64,000 nt of DNA from Lutjanus erythropterus (GCA_020091685.1 CM034595.1:13940525-14004524), one strand, 5' to 3'; shown: positions 1 to 11,962, counted from the stretch's first letter. The notes: generated by a model from the sequence alone, not told the origin. Numbers and translations: made by a program.

Positions 1-299
1 TCCTCCTCCCAAACGAGTGTATGGTAATGGGAGAGGTGTAATTGAGAGGCGCTTCGTTAGAGGAGATTTAAATGTGTTTCTTTGTGTGTGTTAAGAGTTG
101 GGAGGGGGGGGTGTATTTGGATCATTGGTGCTATTTGGATCTTATTCTGCCAAGGAGGCCCCGGTTATCATCATTAACGTCTAACCCCCCCTTCCCTCAT
201 CTCTCCCTTCACTTTACAAGGTCGCAAACCTTCCTGGCATTGACAGTAAGCGTGTCATCCTCAAAGCCTCCATCGCCTCGAACTGAAACGCTACTCTAA

Positions 300-900
300 C
301 AGGTAGATTGAAACATGAATGCAGCAGCATTCAATAAACAATAATAGCCCTGGAAGGATGGCAGCGTGGCAGGAGTCAGAGGCTACATATCAATTAGACC
401 ATTAAAGATGCCACTGTGACTTTAATGAGAAAAAAATCCTCATTGTGAACAATAGAAATGGTTCCTTAAACACTGAAGTAAAGAAGTTTCGAGGCTTGCA
501 TAAATAGCTGCAGAATTAGTCAAGTAGACATCATTAATTGACAGCCCAGGACTCCCAGTGCAATATCATTAGAATATTTTTACCACTATTCCCCAACTAT
601 AATTATCCCCCTCTATTATCTATCTCTGTCTGAATAGCAGATGAGTGGCATTTGATAGATCATTCACTCCCTGCTCATTTACATGCATTTGAGGAGCAGC
701 CTTGATGGAGATCACATTGTATCAAGAGGGAACTATAGATGTCGTTCATAGCATTTAATATGGATATTTTAATAGCAAAAAATCTGATGTATATCTATGA
801 GAACATATAAATATTTTCTATGAGCAAGAGCTGTCAATCATACAAGTGCTTCATTTGCTTCAGACCTAAACATTTCTTTACAAATGCATCATATTTATTT
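300..900. promoter_or_regulatory. Candidate conserved noncoding element block
   Basis: This stretch is unique, AT-rich and free of simple repeats or recognisable transposon ends. It has many homeodomain-type cores (ATTA/TAAT, for example around 390-425, 530-545 and 890-905). A second similar patch lies at about 1190-1400. Texture of this kind is typical of deeply conserved vertebrate enhancers in gene-poor introns. This is inference from composition only; no alignment was available. Confidence 0.4.
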
Positions 901-2104
901 AATAAGCTCTGCTTATGTTGAAAGGTCAAACATGGTAACTCATCTAGTAGCTCCTTATCGTGGTCAGGCCACCGGAGACGTCGGGGGTTTTAAACATGTA
1001 TTCAGTGCGTAAAAGCAGGGCGGAGGCGAGGCCCCTCGCGGCTGTCTGGAGGCCCCCACATTCAATTCCTCATCCTCACATTAGTAAGCCAGCGGGGCGT
1101 TTCCCCAACCTCCCTCCTCCTCCTCCTCCTCCCACCTTGCCGCCCCCCCTTCCTTGCCCTCTGGACCTCTCAGAACCCCTGGGGCAACCAAAATGTTAAT
1201 TGGGCTTCTAATTTACTGTTTCATTTGCCACTATCTGTAATGATCATTAAGGATCAGTGCAGGAACAATGGGAGCAGGAACATTTGGCTCGTTCTATGAG
1301 CAGTATCTTTTTGATACTGCGGTTAGTCCAGTGTAAGAGTGTGATGTGGGACCAGAATTTGCCCTCGGGCAAAAGAATCAGCTAATTTATATGATTAACT
1401 CATTCTTTACATACAGTTTCAATACTTAAAGCCTATGACACAATAAGATGGAGTTTAATGAGACAGTTGAGTAGGATTCAATAAACGTATGCAAGGTGGC
1501 GTCTACAGTCTTGAGTTTCCTTCCTTGGTCCCAATCTTGAGGGCCTTTTCACACCTAGAAGTCCAAATCAAGATTTGTGTTTTTGTTACAGTGCATGCAA
1601 TTGATCCATTTTGTTTGGCTTCACACTACAAGTATGTGAACGCACTGAAGAATTAAACATGACATTCTCTCGTCTCGTCATCATCACCTACATGAGCTGT
1701 CTCTCCCTATACTTACAACTGACTGGTTTGACAGGCACGTCTGATATTGGAGTGTTGTCATTTCAGAGGAAAGCCTGCAGTCGCAGTTTGAATTAATGGA
1801 GAAATAATAATGAACAGATTCATTTTGTTGCCTCTGTAATAACACTATAATTACACACTCTTTATAAAGTTGCCAAATGTCATAAAATATTTGGTCTTCT
1901 GCCTTCAGTAGCCTGCCAGAACTTCCTGTGACTTCCTTAAACCTCTTTATATCATTGGGTGGGTGATTTTGTTTGAAAATATTTGGTGAAATGGTTTCAG
2001 TGTGTATCAGTACTTTTTAAACATTTTCAGCACATTTTAACAATACCCTTCATAATTTGGTCACTATAATGAATGAATGGATGAATGAATGAATTTGCTG
2101 TTGG

Positions 2105-2375
2105 TGCAAAATGAAAAGTCAGAGGATCACCAAAGTCAGTGGAATTGAGCTTCGAGGCATCATGAATGTTTGCACAAATTTTCATGGCAAAACAGAACTG
2201 TCGACCTCATGGTGGAGCAAGAGGAAAAGTCAGTGGATCCCCAGCAACGGTGGGATTCATCCTCTTGTAAAGATGGTTATCTGTACAAAGTTTCAGTTCA
2301 AACTATTCTAGAGTTATTGAGATATTTCAGTCGGAACCAAAGTGATGGACCAACCACACTGTTAGTGTGGCAAAT
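2105..2375 (+). mobile_element. Dispersed fish repeat, two related monomers
   Basis: The same phrase appears twice, first at about 2110-2200 and again at about 2225-2350: a 'gtcag-gat-ccc/acc' start, a 'catggcaa'/'gtacaaa' core, and an ending in 'ttgagatatttcag' followed by 'ccaaagtgatggacc'. I recognise this wording as a very common dispersed teleost repeat, usually found in SINE or LINE 3' tails. The two short overlapping ORFs here are translations of the repeat. Exact family is not assigned. Confidence 0.5.
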
Positions 2376-3189
2376 ACAAATGTGAACTGTATATCGGTCT
2401 ACGAACTTTGTAGCTGAACTGAAGAGCATGTTTTAAAGAATAAGATACAGTCTTCTTTGCAGTTAAATTACATAAAAATCTTCAAAGTATCTTATATGCA
2501 ACTTAAATCAAACAGTGTCAGTTAAAAACCTACACTGGTCGATCCGTAATTGCTACAGTCAAGAGATACTTTGTGACACCTTAAGGTACAAGGTGAGATA
2601 ATCCTTTGATAATTGCAAAATAATAGCCTGACTACAATTATTACTTCTCAGCATTTCATGTGTTTTTTTCAGAGTTGGACTGCATACAAAAGACTTGAAA
2701 TGAGCAGAGCGCTTCACTGCAGCGGAGCAGGTGTAGCAAGCTGCCGAAATGACTTTGTCACAGAGGGGAAAAAACGAATGAAGAGTACATCTAAAACCAA
2801 TGATGGGTTTGAGATCATTCCCTTTCACACTCTTCTGCCACAACCTGACGAGGAAGCACAGGATGAGAGGAAGAGAGAAACAGAGAGAGAGTCGGGGAGA
2901 GATGGAGGGAGGGAGAGGGAGATGGAGATGTGCAACGCCAGCCAAAACTTTTTCAATTTCACCGACAATTTCCTGTGTAATTACTGATGTGGTATGATGG
3001 TGTTTTAATGACAGGGACCTGCCAGTGACAGTGACATTGTGTGTATGTGTGTGTGAGTGTGAGTGTGCATGTGTGTGTGTTCCCAGAGATCTAGCTGGGC
3101 CTGTTGATGATGGCAGAGTGATGAGATGGAGCCGTGCTGTGGAGATTAGACCTGTCTGCCCTCCACCACCTCTCCCACTCCCACCCACC

Positions 3190-3191
<2 letters not shown>

Positions 3192-3222
<31 letters not shown>
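3192..3222. repeat. (CA)n microsatellite
   Basis: Uninterrupted CA dinucleotide run in a C-rich low-complexity stretch (about 3160-3320), roughly 190 bases beyond the donor of the 3414-3534 exon. Confidence 0.95.
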
Positions 3223-3224
<2 letters not shown>

Positions 3225-3413
3225 GCCTGTAGCATTAACGCCACCCCCACCCCACCCTCCAAACTACCCTACAATGCCACCTGCTATCCCACCATCACAC
3301 TCACTCACTTATATGCCCCCCACAGCTCCCCCCACCTATCAACCCCCTGATCATCAGTGCCACGGTGGCAGCCATCAGCGCCGCCAAGCGTGGGTGGGTC
3401 AATGAGCCGGTAC

Positions 3414-3534
3414 CTGTAGTCGCACCAGGGGCAGCGGTACGGTTTCTCCCCGGTGTGAACACGTTTGTGCCGCGATAGGTGGGACTGCGTGGTGGAGGCG
3501 AAGTTGCAGAGCTTGCATTTGAAGGGTCTCTCTC
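3414..3534 (-). CDS. znf407: C2H2 zinc-finger exon: one full finger plus start of the next (ZNF407-like)
   Basis: Coding exon of a nuclear C2H2 zinc-finger protein. The acceptor (…cctgcag) sits just above 3534 and the donor (ag|gtaccg) at 3413. The 121 nt start two bases into a codon, run 39 codons, and end two bases into a codon. The peptide begins E-R-P-F-K-C, contains a complete finger (C-x2-C-x12-H-x3-H, core [17 protein letters not shown]), a canonical TGEKP linker, and Y-R-C-P-W-C-D-Y at the start of another finger. That finger must finish in an exon outside the window. It joins in frame to the 6519-6602 exon through a split glycine codon. Reading past the donor gives nonsense, which supports the splice site. 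Assignment to ZNF407 rests on finger wording, the run of adjoining fingers and the very long introns; ZNF335 is the alternative. Exon call is near certain, gene name less so. Confidence 0.85.
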
Positions 3535-3875
3535 CTGCAGGTTGGAGACGTTGAAAAGACAAGAGATACAACAGTGATGAGACTGAGATGACAAAAATGT
3601 TTGTTGACAAACAGTCAGAGACACATCAATATACAAATCCAGATAGAAGGCTACATTTGACATGGTTTGTCTAATATGTGACATCATTTTTTTGTCTTAA
3701 TAAATCCATGTTGCTTCTGAAGTTGTTCATAACTCTATGTGAGATTAATCTGGAGACCAACTAATGACAAGAAGTTGGCAAACGCATATTTTTTGTGATT
3801 CATAGTTCTGAATCTCCTGTGTGGTTGCTTACGCTGAACACAGCAGGTTCAAAGACTGGAAAATAGTTACAAATG

Positions 3876-3890
3876 TCTGGGAGTTGTAGT
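3876..3890. promoter_or_regulatory. ZNF143/STAF-like (SBS) motif
   Basis: The plus strand reads TCTGGGAGTTGTAGT, whose complement is ACTACAACTCCCAGA. This is one base from the widely known vertebrate SBS word (ACTACAATTCCCAGA). Such sites usually sit in promoters or at looping anchors; here it lies within an intron, so it could be a chance match or a repeat fragment. Confidence 0.35.
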
Positions 3891-4158
3891 TTTAGTTGAA
3901 GCAGTTAAAACACTTGAAGTTTGTGTTTAAGTTGAAGCACAGAACAAGTCTGTGTCTATTGAAGAAATGAAATCAAAGTGGAATTGCAGAAATCGCTGAA
4001 ATCTGAAATTGAAATTTCCACTCAGTTTAAGCCCTGTAAGAATTTATTTGTCTTTTTGAACAATGAAAGTAGTTGAACTAGTAGTTGAAGAACAAGAGCT
4101 GAAAGTAGATGACCTGTCATTTGGAGCATAAGAGATAAAACCACTTCAACTACGATTT

Positions 4159-4719
4159 TAAGGGATAGTTCAGATTATTTGAAGTATGAAGTACTGTACT
4201 TATAAACAGTCAGTGTATTACCCGCAGTTGATCCATTAAAAATCATTCATTATACACTGCAGAACACAGGAGTCGCTGGACTATTGCTGCCTCGATTTGT
4301 TTATTAGTTTATGTTATTGTGTGACTTTGGTGTGTTAAAAGGATAGGTGTAGGTGGGGGTGTGTCACAGAGGGCTGCAAATTTTGTGCATTTTCCTTAAC
4401 CAATATTTGAAAACACTAACAATCAATTAATCATAACCTATAAGATACAAAATGTACTTTTTTTTCTCATTTTAATTTTAAGTTTCCTCATATAGGCTCA
4501 GCCTGACAAAACAAAGTCAAATGAGGTGCAATTATTATTTCCATTTCTAGACTATTAATTAATTATCAATTACTACATTTTGAATTTTTTAACAGGGATT
4601 AATGGTTAATCATCAACATCCCTAGTGTCAACCATTATTTTCTGTAAGTCTGTAACACAGTGACTATTGACAAGTACCTCATACAACCCCGCTTCAAATT
4701 ATCCAAACTATTCCTTTAA
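4159..4719. mobile_element. MITE family A, copy 1 (terminal inverted repeats)
   Basis: The left end reads 'aagggatagttcagattatt' and the right end is its near inverse ('aataatttgaagc' … 'ctattcctttaa' read toward the edge), giving imperfect terminal inverted repeats of about 28 bases. The inside shares phrases with copies at 11690-11962 and 16588-17375: 'cactgcagaacacaggag', 'attgctgcctcgat', 'gtgtgactttggtg' and 'gacaagtacctca'. No transposase is encoded. This is a common fish nonautonomous DNA element; superfamily not determined. Confidence 0.65.
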
Positions 4720-6246
4720 AGAGTAAGATATGAACAAATGTATTTGAACTGTAAAGGGAGAAAGAAATTATAATTTTAGCTGAAGTTCCAGACACAGTAT
4801 AGTTGAAGTCTATGCAATGTAAAAAGTTGAAGTGCTAACAGTGTCAGTAAAAATGTGTTGCTGCTCAGCAGTGTTCTCACCCGAGACAGTTTATGTGCCT
4901 GTCAGCAGGGTATGTTCAAAACTTATGAATGCATCTCCATGAAATATGAGCAAGGTTCTTGTGGAGAACCAGATGCGAGGTTTCTTTCATTAGATGATTG
5001 ATGATTGCCTTATTTGACATGAAGCCATTAATCTTAAAGAGACAGAGACTTGATTCCAAATTTTAAGGCCTTCGTTGGGTCAATTTAACTTAAGATGAAA
5101 AGTGGCAGGACTGATGTCTGCAGATGTAACTGCAAGTTGGAGCACTGTTCACAGCTGGCAGAGGTTTGTGCTCTCTGGCAGCTTTGTATTTTTAATTATT
5201 TTTTATTCCAAATGGCAGGACAGAGTGGTGAGGGAGTATTTTACTCAAGAGCTTCAGGGTTGTCAGGGTTTAAATCCTGCAATAAAACCTCACCCTGCTT
5301 TAAGGAGCTGCTAACCTAAAGAACAAAAACAAGTTTATTATCATGGCGTCCCACTGACTCTTGTAGTGTACAGTGTTTTTAAAATACTGCTTCAGTGACA
5401 TTTCCATACTGACATTTGAATTTGAATTCTTTAGCCAAAGGCTCTACAAAAACCAAAGTATATCGTGAGGTTTTTTTATGTACTTTACTAGAAAGAAATA
5501 CATTTTAAAACTCAGAACCTTTGCTCACTACATCTAAGCCTTTCTTACCCTCAGGTGAGAATGAATGCCCAGGCTACAGGTTATATGAACTTCTTTTTTA
5601 AATGACAAAAATGTGAAATGATTGTGCATCTTATCTGTTACGGCCATGAGAAGCAGGCAATTATCAGTTATCACTGTCAGCTGAAAAAAATCCATGTCAT
5701 GCATCCTTAATTTTGAGCATGAAAGTGGAAATATTTGAAGACTCTAAATATTGGCACAATGTTATCTTTTGAAAACTTAAAGCAAAAAAAAATGTTGGCA
5801 CTAGCAGTGGCCTTCAAAAATATGTCTCAGTCAAACTGTGTCAGACAGGGTGGTCCCTTCAGCTGCATGACAACAGATTTGAATTTGCAACTAAATCTGT
5901 GGAATTGACACATGTCAACACGGGAGAGGAGGACAGAAATTGGAGGTTTCAGGGGGAAATGGCAGAGAAACTGAGGAGCAAACAAAATGAATTATGAAAA
6001 CCTAAATGAATATTTATAACAGGATTCTTGATCCTTGGGCGCCTGCCAGACAACGGTTAAGAACAGTATTTGTTTCACTATCCCAATTTCCAAAAAAGCA
6101 CTCGTTATTGACAGCCTATCTGAAAAATGCAATTTCCCTAAGCGACAGAATGACATGGTGAAATGATAACTGAAATTAAAAATCTCAGATTCAGTCAGCC
6201 ATACTGGTACACATGCCTATCACTGACAGCAGCATGTCACACTGAT

Positions 6247-6251
<5 letters not shown>

Positions 6252-6317
<66 letters not shown>

Positions 6318-6445
6318 AGAGAGAGAGACAGAGACAGCAAACAGTTGCTAAAACTATGTGAAAAATAATGTTGTGGCTGTTCAGATCTTGAAGTGTCAAT
6401 CACCGTCCGAGTTTATGAACGTCCACACACACACACACACACACA
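6252..6445. repeat. (GT)n and inverted (CA)n microsatellite pair
   Basis: A GT run of about 32 units (6252-6314) is followed 110 bases later by a CA run of about 11 units (6424-6445). On the transcript (minus strand) this becomes UG-rich then CA-rich sequence starting about 75 nt after the donor of the 6519-6602 exon. The two tracts are complementary and could pair. Confidence 0.95.
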
Positions 6446-6518
6446 GCAGTCAGTGTGTGTGCTTCGATTAGTTTACAGCGTGAGTTCAGGATGTATGTGT
6501 GTGTGTGTTGCTGCTTAC

Positions 6519-6602
6519 CTGTGTGTTGGCGCCTGTGTTTGGTGAGGGCATGTCTTGTGCCTCCAGCAAAACCACACAGGTCACACAGATAAGACTTCTC
6601 TC
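6519..6602 (-). CDS. znf407: C2H2 zinc-finger exon encoding exactly one finger (ZNF407-like)
   Basis: The acceptor (…gcctctatag) lies immediately above 6602 and the donor (cag|gtaagc) at 6518. The 84 nt are phase 1 at both ends: two bases complete a glycine codon, 27 codons follow, and the final G starts the next glycine codon. The peptide is E-K-S, the finger YLCDLCGFAGGTRHALTKH plus R-R-Q-H, then T, with G shared by the next exon. This finger has phenylalanine two residues after the second cysteine instead of four, a known variant. Because the exon is one finger plus one linker and phase-symmetric, leaving it out would join the neighbouring exons in frame. It links HTG of the 18421-18587 exon to ERPFKC of the 3414-3534 exon. 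Exon certain in practice; gene name inferred. Confidence 0.87.
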
Positions 6603-7336
6603 CTATAGAGGCAGATTGAAATAACAAGAAAAAAAACATTAGGGTCTTCTGGGAAAGAAAGAAAAAAAATCATAGAAGAAAGTGGCAAAAAATGATGTTA
6701 AGACATATCAGAATAATGGAGAAAGTGAATGTTTTTTGTCTCATTTATATTTCATTTACTAAATATTCTTTTATACACTCATTTAAATCAAACTATTAAA
6801 TCAACTTTTATATTCTATACTTGACTCAGTTGTGCACACACAATGATTTCCTGTGTTATTTAATTTCTGTAAATAAAGCACATTTTATCATAGAAAATGC
6901 TGGCTTGTTTACAACCTGTCTGATCATCAATTCACTTGCGTGCTTTGCCCATAGGAATTTGCATAAGTGATACTGTGGTGATCCCAGATTTCAACAATTA
7001 CTTTAGTGAGTACAACATTATGATACTTGATAGAAATGATGACCACAACTACAAAAATAAGCCCCAATAGGGTTGACGGATGAAACGGTATATACTCTAC
7101 AATGGCAGAAACGTATCCACATTTGGCAATCCTATCTCCACTACGAAAGCTTTTCTTGCATTTTCTCAAGAGATTATCACAAGATCTTGTGACACTGCCT
7201 CGCAGGTGACGTGATTTGGGCAGCAGGACTGCTGACCACATTCTTACATGACGGGACAGTGACAGCTTGTGGTGGTAATGCACTCCTAAACGGCCTGAGA
7301 ACAAGAGAGTGACAAGAAAGAAAAGGGGAATAAAAC

Positions 7337-7505
7337 TGACCCTTCTGAAGTCCCAACTGTTTTTGCTCTGTGCTCCAAAGACAGTTGAGCAAACTTGATC
7401 AACTTCCTCTTTTCCTTTTTTTCTCTTAACTTAAACCTGTACTGTGCTGCACTTCCTCGACTGTTATCTGAACACCGAGCAAAAGGGGCGGGACTTACGA
7501 AAGGA
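7337..7505. mobile_element. MITE family B fragment
   Basis: Begins 'ctgacccttctgaag' and ends 'aaaaggggcgggacttacga'. The interior 'tgctccaaagacagttgagc' and 'tcaacttcctcttttcc' closely parallels the complete copy at 27778-28225. It is shorter, lacking the GCTAA-rich middle, so it is a deleted copy. Confidence 0.5.
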
Positions 7506-8779
7506 AATACAGAGCAGAAGGCATCCCAACCAGGCAGGTATGTATTTGCACATGTTAACCTGAAAATCTGTAACACTGTTCTCAACATTGTTCTCATTTG
7601 TCATCTTGAAGCTTCAAATTTGATATAATGTTAATTTGACAGAATGTTTTGGGTCTTCTTTTAACTCAAGCGTTGTCTCATGTTTCAAAGAAAAGAAAAG
7701 AATAATCAAATGTGATGAAGTATGGCAGAGCATGGTTATTTCACATTTACTTGATTGAATTTACAGAACAATAACTTTATCATGATGTATACCATTTCCA
7801 TGATATAAAATTATACCAACCAATAACAGAAGATTTGGGCCATGTCGACCACTCCAATAAACCAAAAATATCTTTTAATAGGACGCTGAAATATGTGCCA
7901 TCTAATCATGCTTTCCTGCCACATATGGAAGGATATTAACATGATATAAAAAGTTTGTTGTCCCTTTGGCAGTTTTAATGTTACCTGGAATTCACACTAA
8001 CTCTGAAAGCAACATTAAGCAACAAAAACAGAATATTTCTACAACTGTAAAAAGACATCAAACCTTTAATATCGAGGGGTTTTAATTCAGATTGAGCTGA
8101 ATAAACTAAATTACATTAAAAGACAACATGTCTATCATTTAACATGTATGAAGTACATTCTGTATCAACCTACATGTGCATTTGGATGAAGCTTATTATG
8201 ACACACTATCTGCAAATAATGTCAACAATAATAAAATAAACTGCTACTCCTGCTGGGTTTACTCACATGAGTATGTAAGCAACACAATTTAAGACATTTG
8301 TCTTATTTCAGTTGTTTTTTCTCTGTCTGCCTCAACTAAATAAGGCTCAGTATAATTAATCTGTCATGAAGACTTTTTTTATTTTAAAGTTGCGTCGACA
8401 TCAAAAACAAATAGAGTTAAATAGTGAAATTACAGCCTCAAATATCGTGTGGTGGTAATGAGCTTTTGAAGTAGATTTATGAAATCCTTGAATCCTTTGA
8501 GTGGAGAAGTGCGGTGGAGGAAGGAATGAGTGATACTCTCTTCACTCGGAACTACTGCTGAGATGCCGTTGAGCAAGAAAGCGAGAGCTGAAGCGAAGAC
8601 AAAGAAGAAGAAAATATTGCGTTAATGGATTGGCGGAAATGTGTGAAGGAGGAGGAAGGCAGAAAGCGAGAAAAGGAGAAGACAGACTGAACAGATGAGC
8701 AGCGGGTCTAGTTGGCTAACAGATGAGCCAAGCAGAAGTCACAGATCACTAGTGTATATCCATCAGAGCTCTCACAGCT

Positions 8780-9000
8780 AACTAATTCCTCCAATCAGAT
8801 GGATCCGTGTAAATATGTCAAATGGGGGACGGGAAATTGCCAGTGTGGTTTATTGACTGTGATAAAATCTGAAAAGCACCGCTGAACATAATTACATACT
8901 TGTCAGAGCCATAAAAATTAGCTTTATTATCAATGGGATGGTTTTGTACAACTTCATTTGGGGGCGATGCCTTCCAGATGGGGAGCGTGGAGAGCTTTTT
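8780..9000. promoter_or_regulatory. Candidate conserved noncoding element
   Basis: Unique, repeat-free sequence with 'tgtttattgactgtg'-type AT-rich words, 'aattagctttattatcaatg' and balanced composition, abutting a CA-rich area (9090-9230). Resembles vertebrate conserved noncoding DNA. Inference from texture only. Confidence 0.3.
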
Positions 9001-9252
9001 TACACTCCTCCTCTCTCCCCTGCATCTGGCTCTGTCATTAACGGCATGATGGTCTCTTTCTCTCTTTTTCTCTCTGCCATTGCACACAGGCAGTCACACA
9101 CTCCTGCGCACACACACACGGCAACATTTGTGATAAGACTCATCCGGGGAGACACATGCACGTTACAAACACATTTACAGAACGGACACAGATGTGCATG
9201 CAAATGTGCGCACACACACACACACATACATAGATGCAGATATAAAAGCACC

Positions 9253-9375
9253 AGGGCTGAGACGATAAACTTATCTCCCGATTCGATACTATTACAAGAC
9301 TTGGGTGCTGATTTGATATGTAATACAATTCTTCAGTATTGCAATTTGAAATTATGATTTATTACAATTTGTGTT
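9253..9375. mobile_element. hAT-like repeat fragment ('gctgagacgata…cgattcgata')
   Basis: The wording 'ggctgagacgataaac…cccgattcgatac…ttgggtgctgatttgatat' matches a common fish DNA-transposon end that reads 'gctgggacgata…attcgattcgata'. No opposite end was found, so it is a fragment lying just beside the element at 9463. Confidence 0.4.
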
Positions 9376-9462
9376 TCCTTTTGTAACACTAGACCATGGG
9401 AAAAAGTTGACTCATAAACTTGTAGAGACTGCAGATCATAATCCATATTTCCAAAATCCATG

Positions 9463-10288
9463 TACAGCCCCAATTCCAAAAAAAGTTGGGATGCTGTGGA
9501 AAATGTAAATAAAAACATGATGCAATGATTTGCAAATACTTTTCAAACTATATTTGATTAAATACAGTACAAAGACAATATATTTAATCTTAAAAATGAC
9601 AAAACTTTATTGTTTTTTGCAAATATACACTTAAACTGAATTTGATGCCTCTGAAAAAGGGACAGGGCCATGTTTACCACTGTGTTACATCACCTTTTCA
9701 TTTAACAACACTCAGTACGCATTTGGACACTGAGGACACTTGCAGCTAAATTCCACCAGGCATGGCTGTGTCGCGTTAAGGCTGCACCATGGCAGCCAGA
9801 GCTGGTCTACACAATGCTTTTGATTTCAACAGCAGCACCTCGGCGCATCCCAGAAGCATCTCTTTTTTTTTTTTTTTTTGATGCCACGTAAACTAGCACA
9901 GAGTGGATCAAGTAGGCAGCAAGTCAGACACAGAATAAGCATAGAGAATCCGGTCAATTTTCAAAATATAAGACCCCCTGCAGACTTGCCATCGTAAAGA
10001 CAGGCAGAAAAGAAACGGTTCAACTATGCAACCTACTTATCCATATTAGAGGCACGAAGGGGACGAAAAGTGGACTGAATCAACAAAACCTGAGCCTGTA
10101 AACATAATCTGGTGAACAAAACTATTTTATGAACAAGAAAAAATAAAGTTTATCAGCTTGAACATTAAATATCTTGTCTTTGTATTATACTCACTTGAAT
10201 ACAAGTTGAAAAGGATTTGTCAATCATTGCATTCTGTTCTTAATGACATTTCACACAATGCCCCGACTTTTTTTGAATTGCGGTTGTA
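9463..10288. mobile_element. Nonautonomous DNA transposon with long TIRs, TA-flanked
   Basis: The left end 'tacagccccaattccaaaa' and right end 'tttgaattgcggttgta' are inverse copies. The similarity extends inward for over 100 bases: 'aaatgtaaataaaaacat', 'gcaatgatttgcaaat' and 'acaaagacaat' on the left, with inverse counterparts on the right ('attgcattctgttcttaatg', 'cttgtctttgtatt'). The inside includes 'gtttaccactgtgttacatc'. I recognise this as a very common teleost repeat. Both ends begin with TA, consistent with, but not proof of, TA target duplication (Tc1/mariner-like). An internal poly-T run lies near 9863-9880. No transposase remains. Confidence 0.7.
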
Positions 10289-11689
10289 CATTATATGTCA
10301 ATCAGTCACTCTGAGTTTTTATTTCAGCAGCCTCACTGCTGTGGTGAATACAAAAGTAGTAAATAAAATACTTTTTAAAGTAGACTGCTACATTCAGCTG
10401 CTCCTGCTCATCAAGCTAGTGTCATAAGAATAATAAATAAAATAAAATGCTGGGTCAAAATGAATAATGAATAAAATGGCACACTGCACAGATGTACGCC
10501 TTAAATTATCATCTTTCACATATGAAACTGAAGTTGAAAACTTCCAACTTAGAAGTGGTAAATAAAATGTACAATAGAATGAATAAAAGGTCTAGATGTC
10601 CCTGCTCATCAAGTACTGGACAATAAATAAAATAGAAACTATAAATATATGTGTAGCTCAGAGACCCGCTGGAAATTTTGACTTTGAGTTTTGACACTTT
10701 GAGGTTGCTGTAGCTGGTCAGTGTGAATTGTTGAAGCAGAGCAGTAGCAGATTAAGTTCACAACGTGAGGTCAGCAGCTATTAGTTTGTTTTCAGAGATC
10801 AGAGGAAATGTATGTCTGAAAATATGAGTAACCATATAACCACTGGTTAAAATAATATTACTGCCATGCTAATTTCTGTTAGTGCGTCAATGGGAATTCC
10901 CATTATGCGTCACCATCAAACTAACAGACTAAACACTAGTTTTTGTACAGACAAAAATCAATTCAGTGATCCAAAAATCATTTCAGGAATTGTAAAAGAA
11001 GAATCACGATACTTTAAAGAATGGATTTTTTTCTCAAAGCACACAAAGCAAACTGCATGTGGTGAACTAGTAACACATTTCCACACATGTACATGTTGTG
11101 CATCAGCACATACATGGAAAAACTGAAGGTACCACACATTCTGACTTGCAGACACATGCTGCATCACTTAAATATTCATCTGAATGCTGATGTTGAACTC
11201 CAGCTCTCGCCACACACTGATAACACATTTGGGTGACTCTTCCAGCTGGGCCTCAGCGGTGCTCTGCTCCTCTTCTGCACAGATAGCAGCTTTCACCGAG
11301 TCCGCAGAGACAAAGCAGCCTCAAGTTTCTTCTATTACACCCATTTAAAGCCACTCGACTGTGAGAAGAGTTTTAATGCAGTGCCACTTAGAGGGGAGAA
11401 AAACAGCCTTAAAAAGGTGCATTCGTTAGCCAATTCATACAGGTTCACTTTTCAATCCCAGTGTGAGCGGTCTTTAAGGGAACAATGTTCTCAGATAAAT
11501 AAATGTCCATTCTGCTACTTTCTGTGGCCTCATGAAATCAACATTTACATTTACTGTTCTAAACAGCTGATGTGTGATGCTCCTGCGAAAACAATATAGC
11601 AGACTGTGAACATGTGCAACAGAAAGTAAAATATTTTTCACTGCAACGGTACATTGTGAAGATTACATGGAAAAACTGGGGACTATAAA

Positions 11690-11962
11690 CTTCATCAAGG
11701 TCAGCAGTATTTAACTACTTAAAAAAGGTTCACCTTAGAAAAATCAATATCAGTTTAAATCCAGTCAGACAGACTTTTCCAACTGGATGCCGCCGTTACA
11801 TAAACCAAAGATCAGTCTCTCCAAACCAACCAAACTCCATACGCAAAATAAGTAATTTTGCCTTGCAGAACATGAGAGTCACTGGGCTACTGCTGCCTCA
11901 GGCTAACATAACTATTATACAGGCTGACTATCGATAAGTACCTCAAACAACCCTACATTAAA
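11690..11962. mobile_element. MITE family A, copy 3 (fragment)
   Basis: Shares ordered phrases with the 16588-17375 copy: 'tcaatatcagtttaa', 'ccattatataaacc'-like text, 'tctctccaaaccaaccaaac', 'agtaattttgccttgcagaa', and an ending 'tacctcaaacaaccc'. Both outer ends are eroded. Confidence 0.6.

Larger units (their letters stand above)
1..3413 (-). other. Intron (partial) downstream of the last visible zinc-finger exon
   Basis: On the minus strand this follows the donor of the 3414-3534 exon and runs off the window. The next expected exon, completing the Y-R-C finger, was not found here, so this intron is longer than 3.4 kb. The far end (about 300-1400) is unique AT-rich DNA resembling conserved noncoding sequence. 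The middle has a GAAT tetranucleotide run (about 2069-2094) and a dispersed fish repeat (2105-2375). The exon-proximal end has CA/GT-rich simple sequence. ORFs here are CT-rich or CA-repeat translations and do not look coding. Confidence 0.7.
3535..6518 (-). other. Intron, about 3.0 kb, between two finger exons
   Basis: Bounded by canonical GT at 6518-6517 and AG at 3536-3535 on the minus strand. It contains one inverted-repeat MITE (4159-4719), a motif resembling the ZNF143/STAF site (3876-3890), and a pair of GT/CA tracts near its 5' end (6252-6445). The rest (about 4730-6240) is unremarkable AT-rich unique sequence with no coding signal. Confidence 0.85.

Noticed and set aside
2559-3188. 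A 209-residue minus-strand ORF
   Set aside because: It spans GA-rich and GT-rich simple sequence, has no recognisable domain, and lacks splice or conservation support.
6252-6314. CRISPR-like or bacterial-type arrays
   Set aside because: All tandem arrays here are microsatellites or one short minisatellite; the DNA is clearly vertebrate, with spliced genes.
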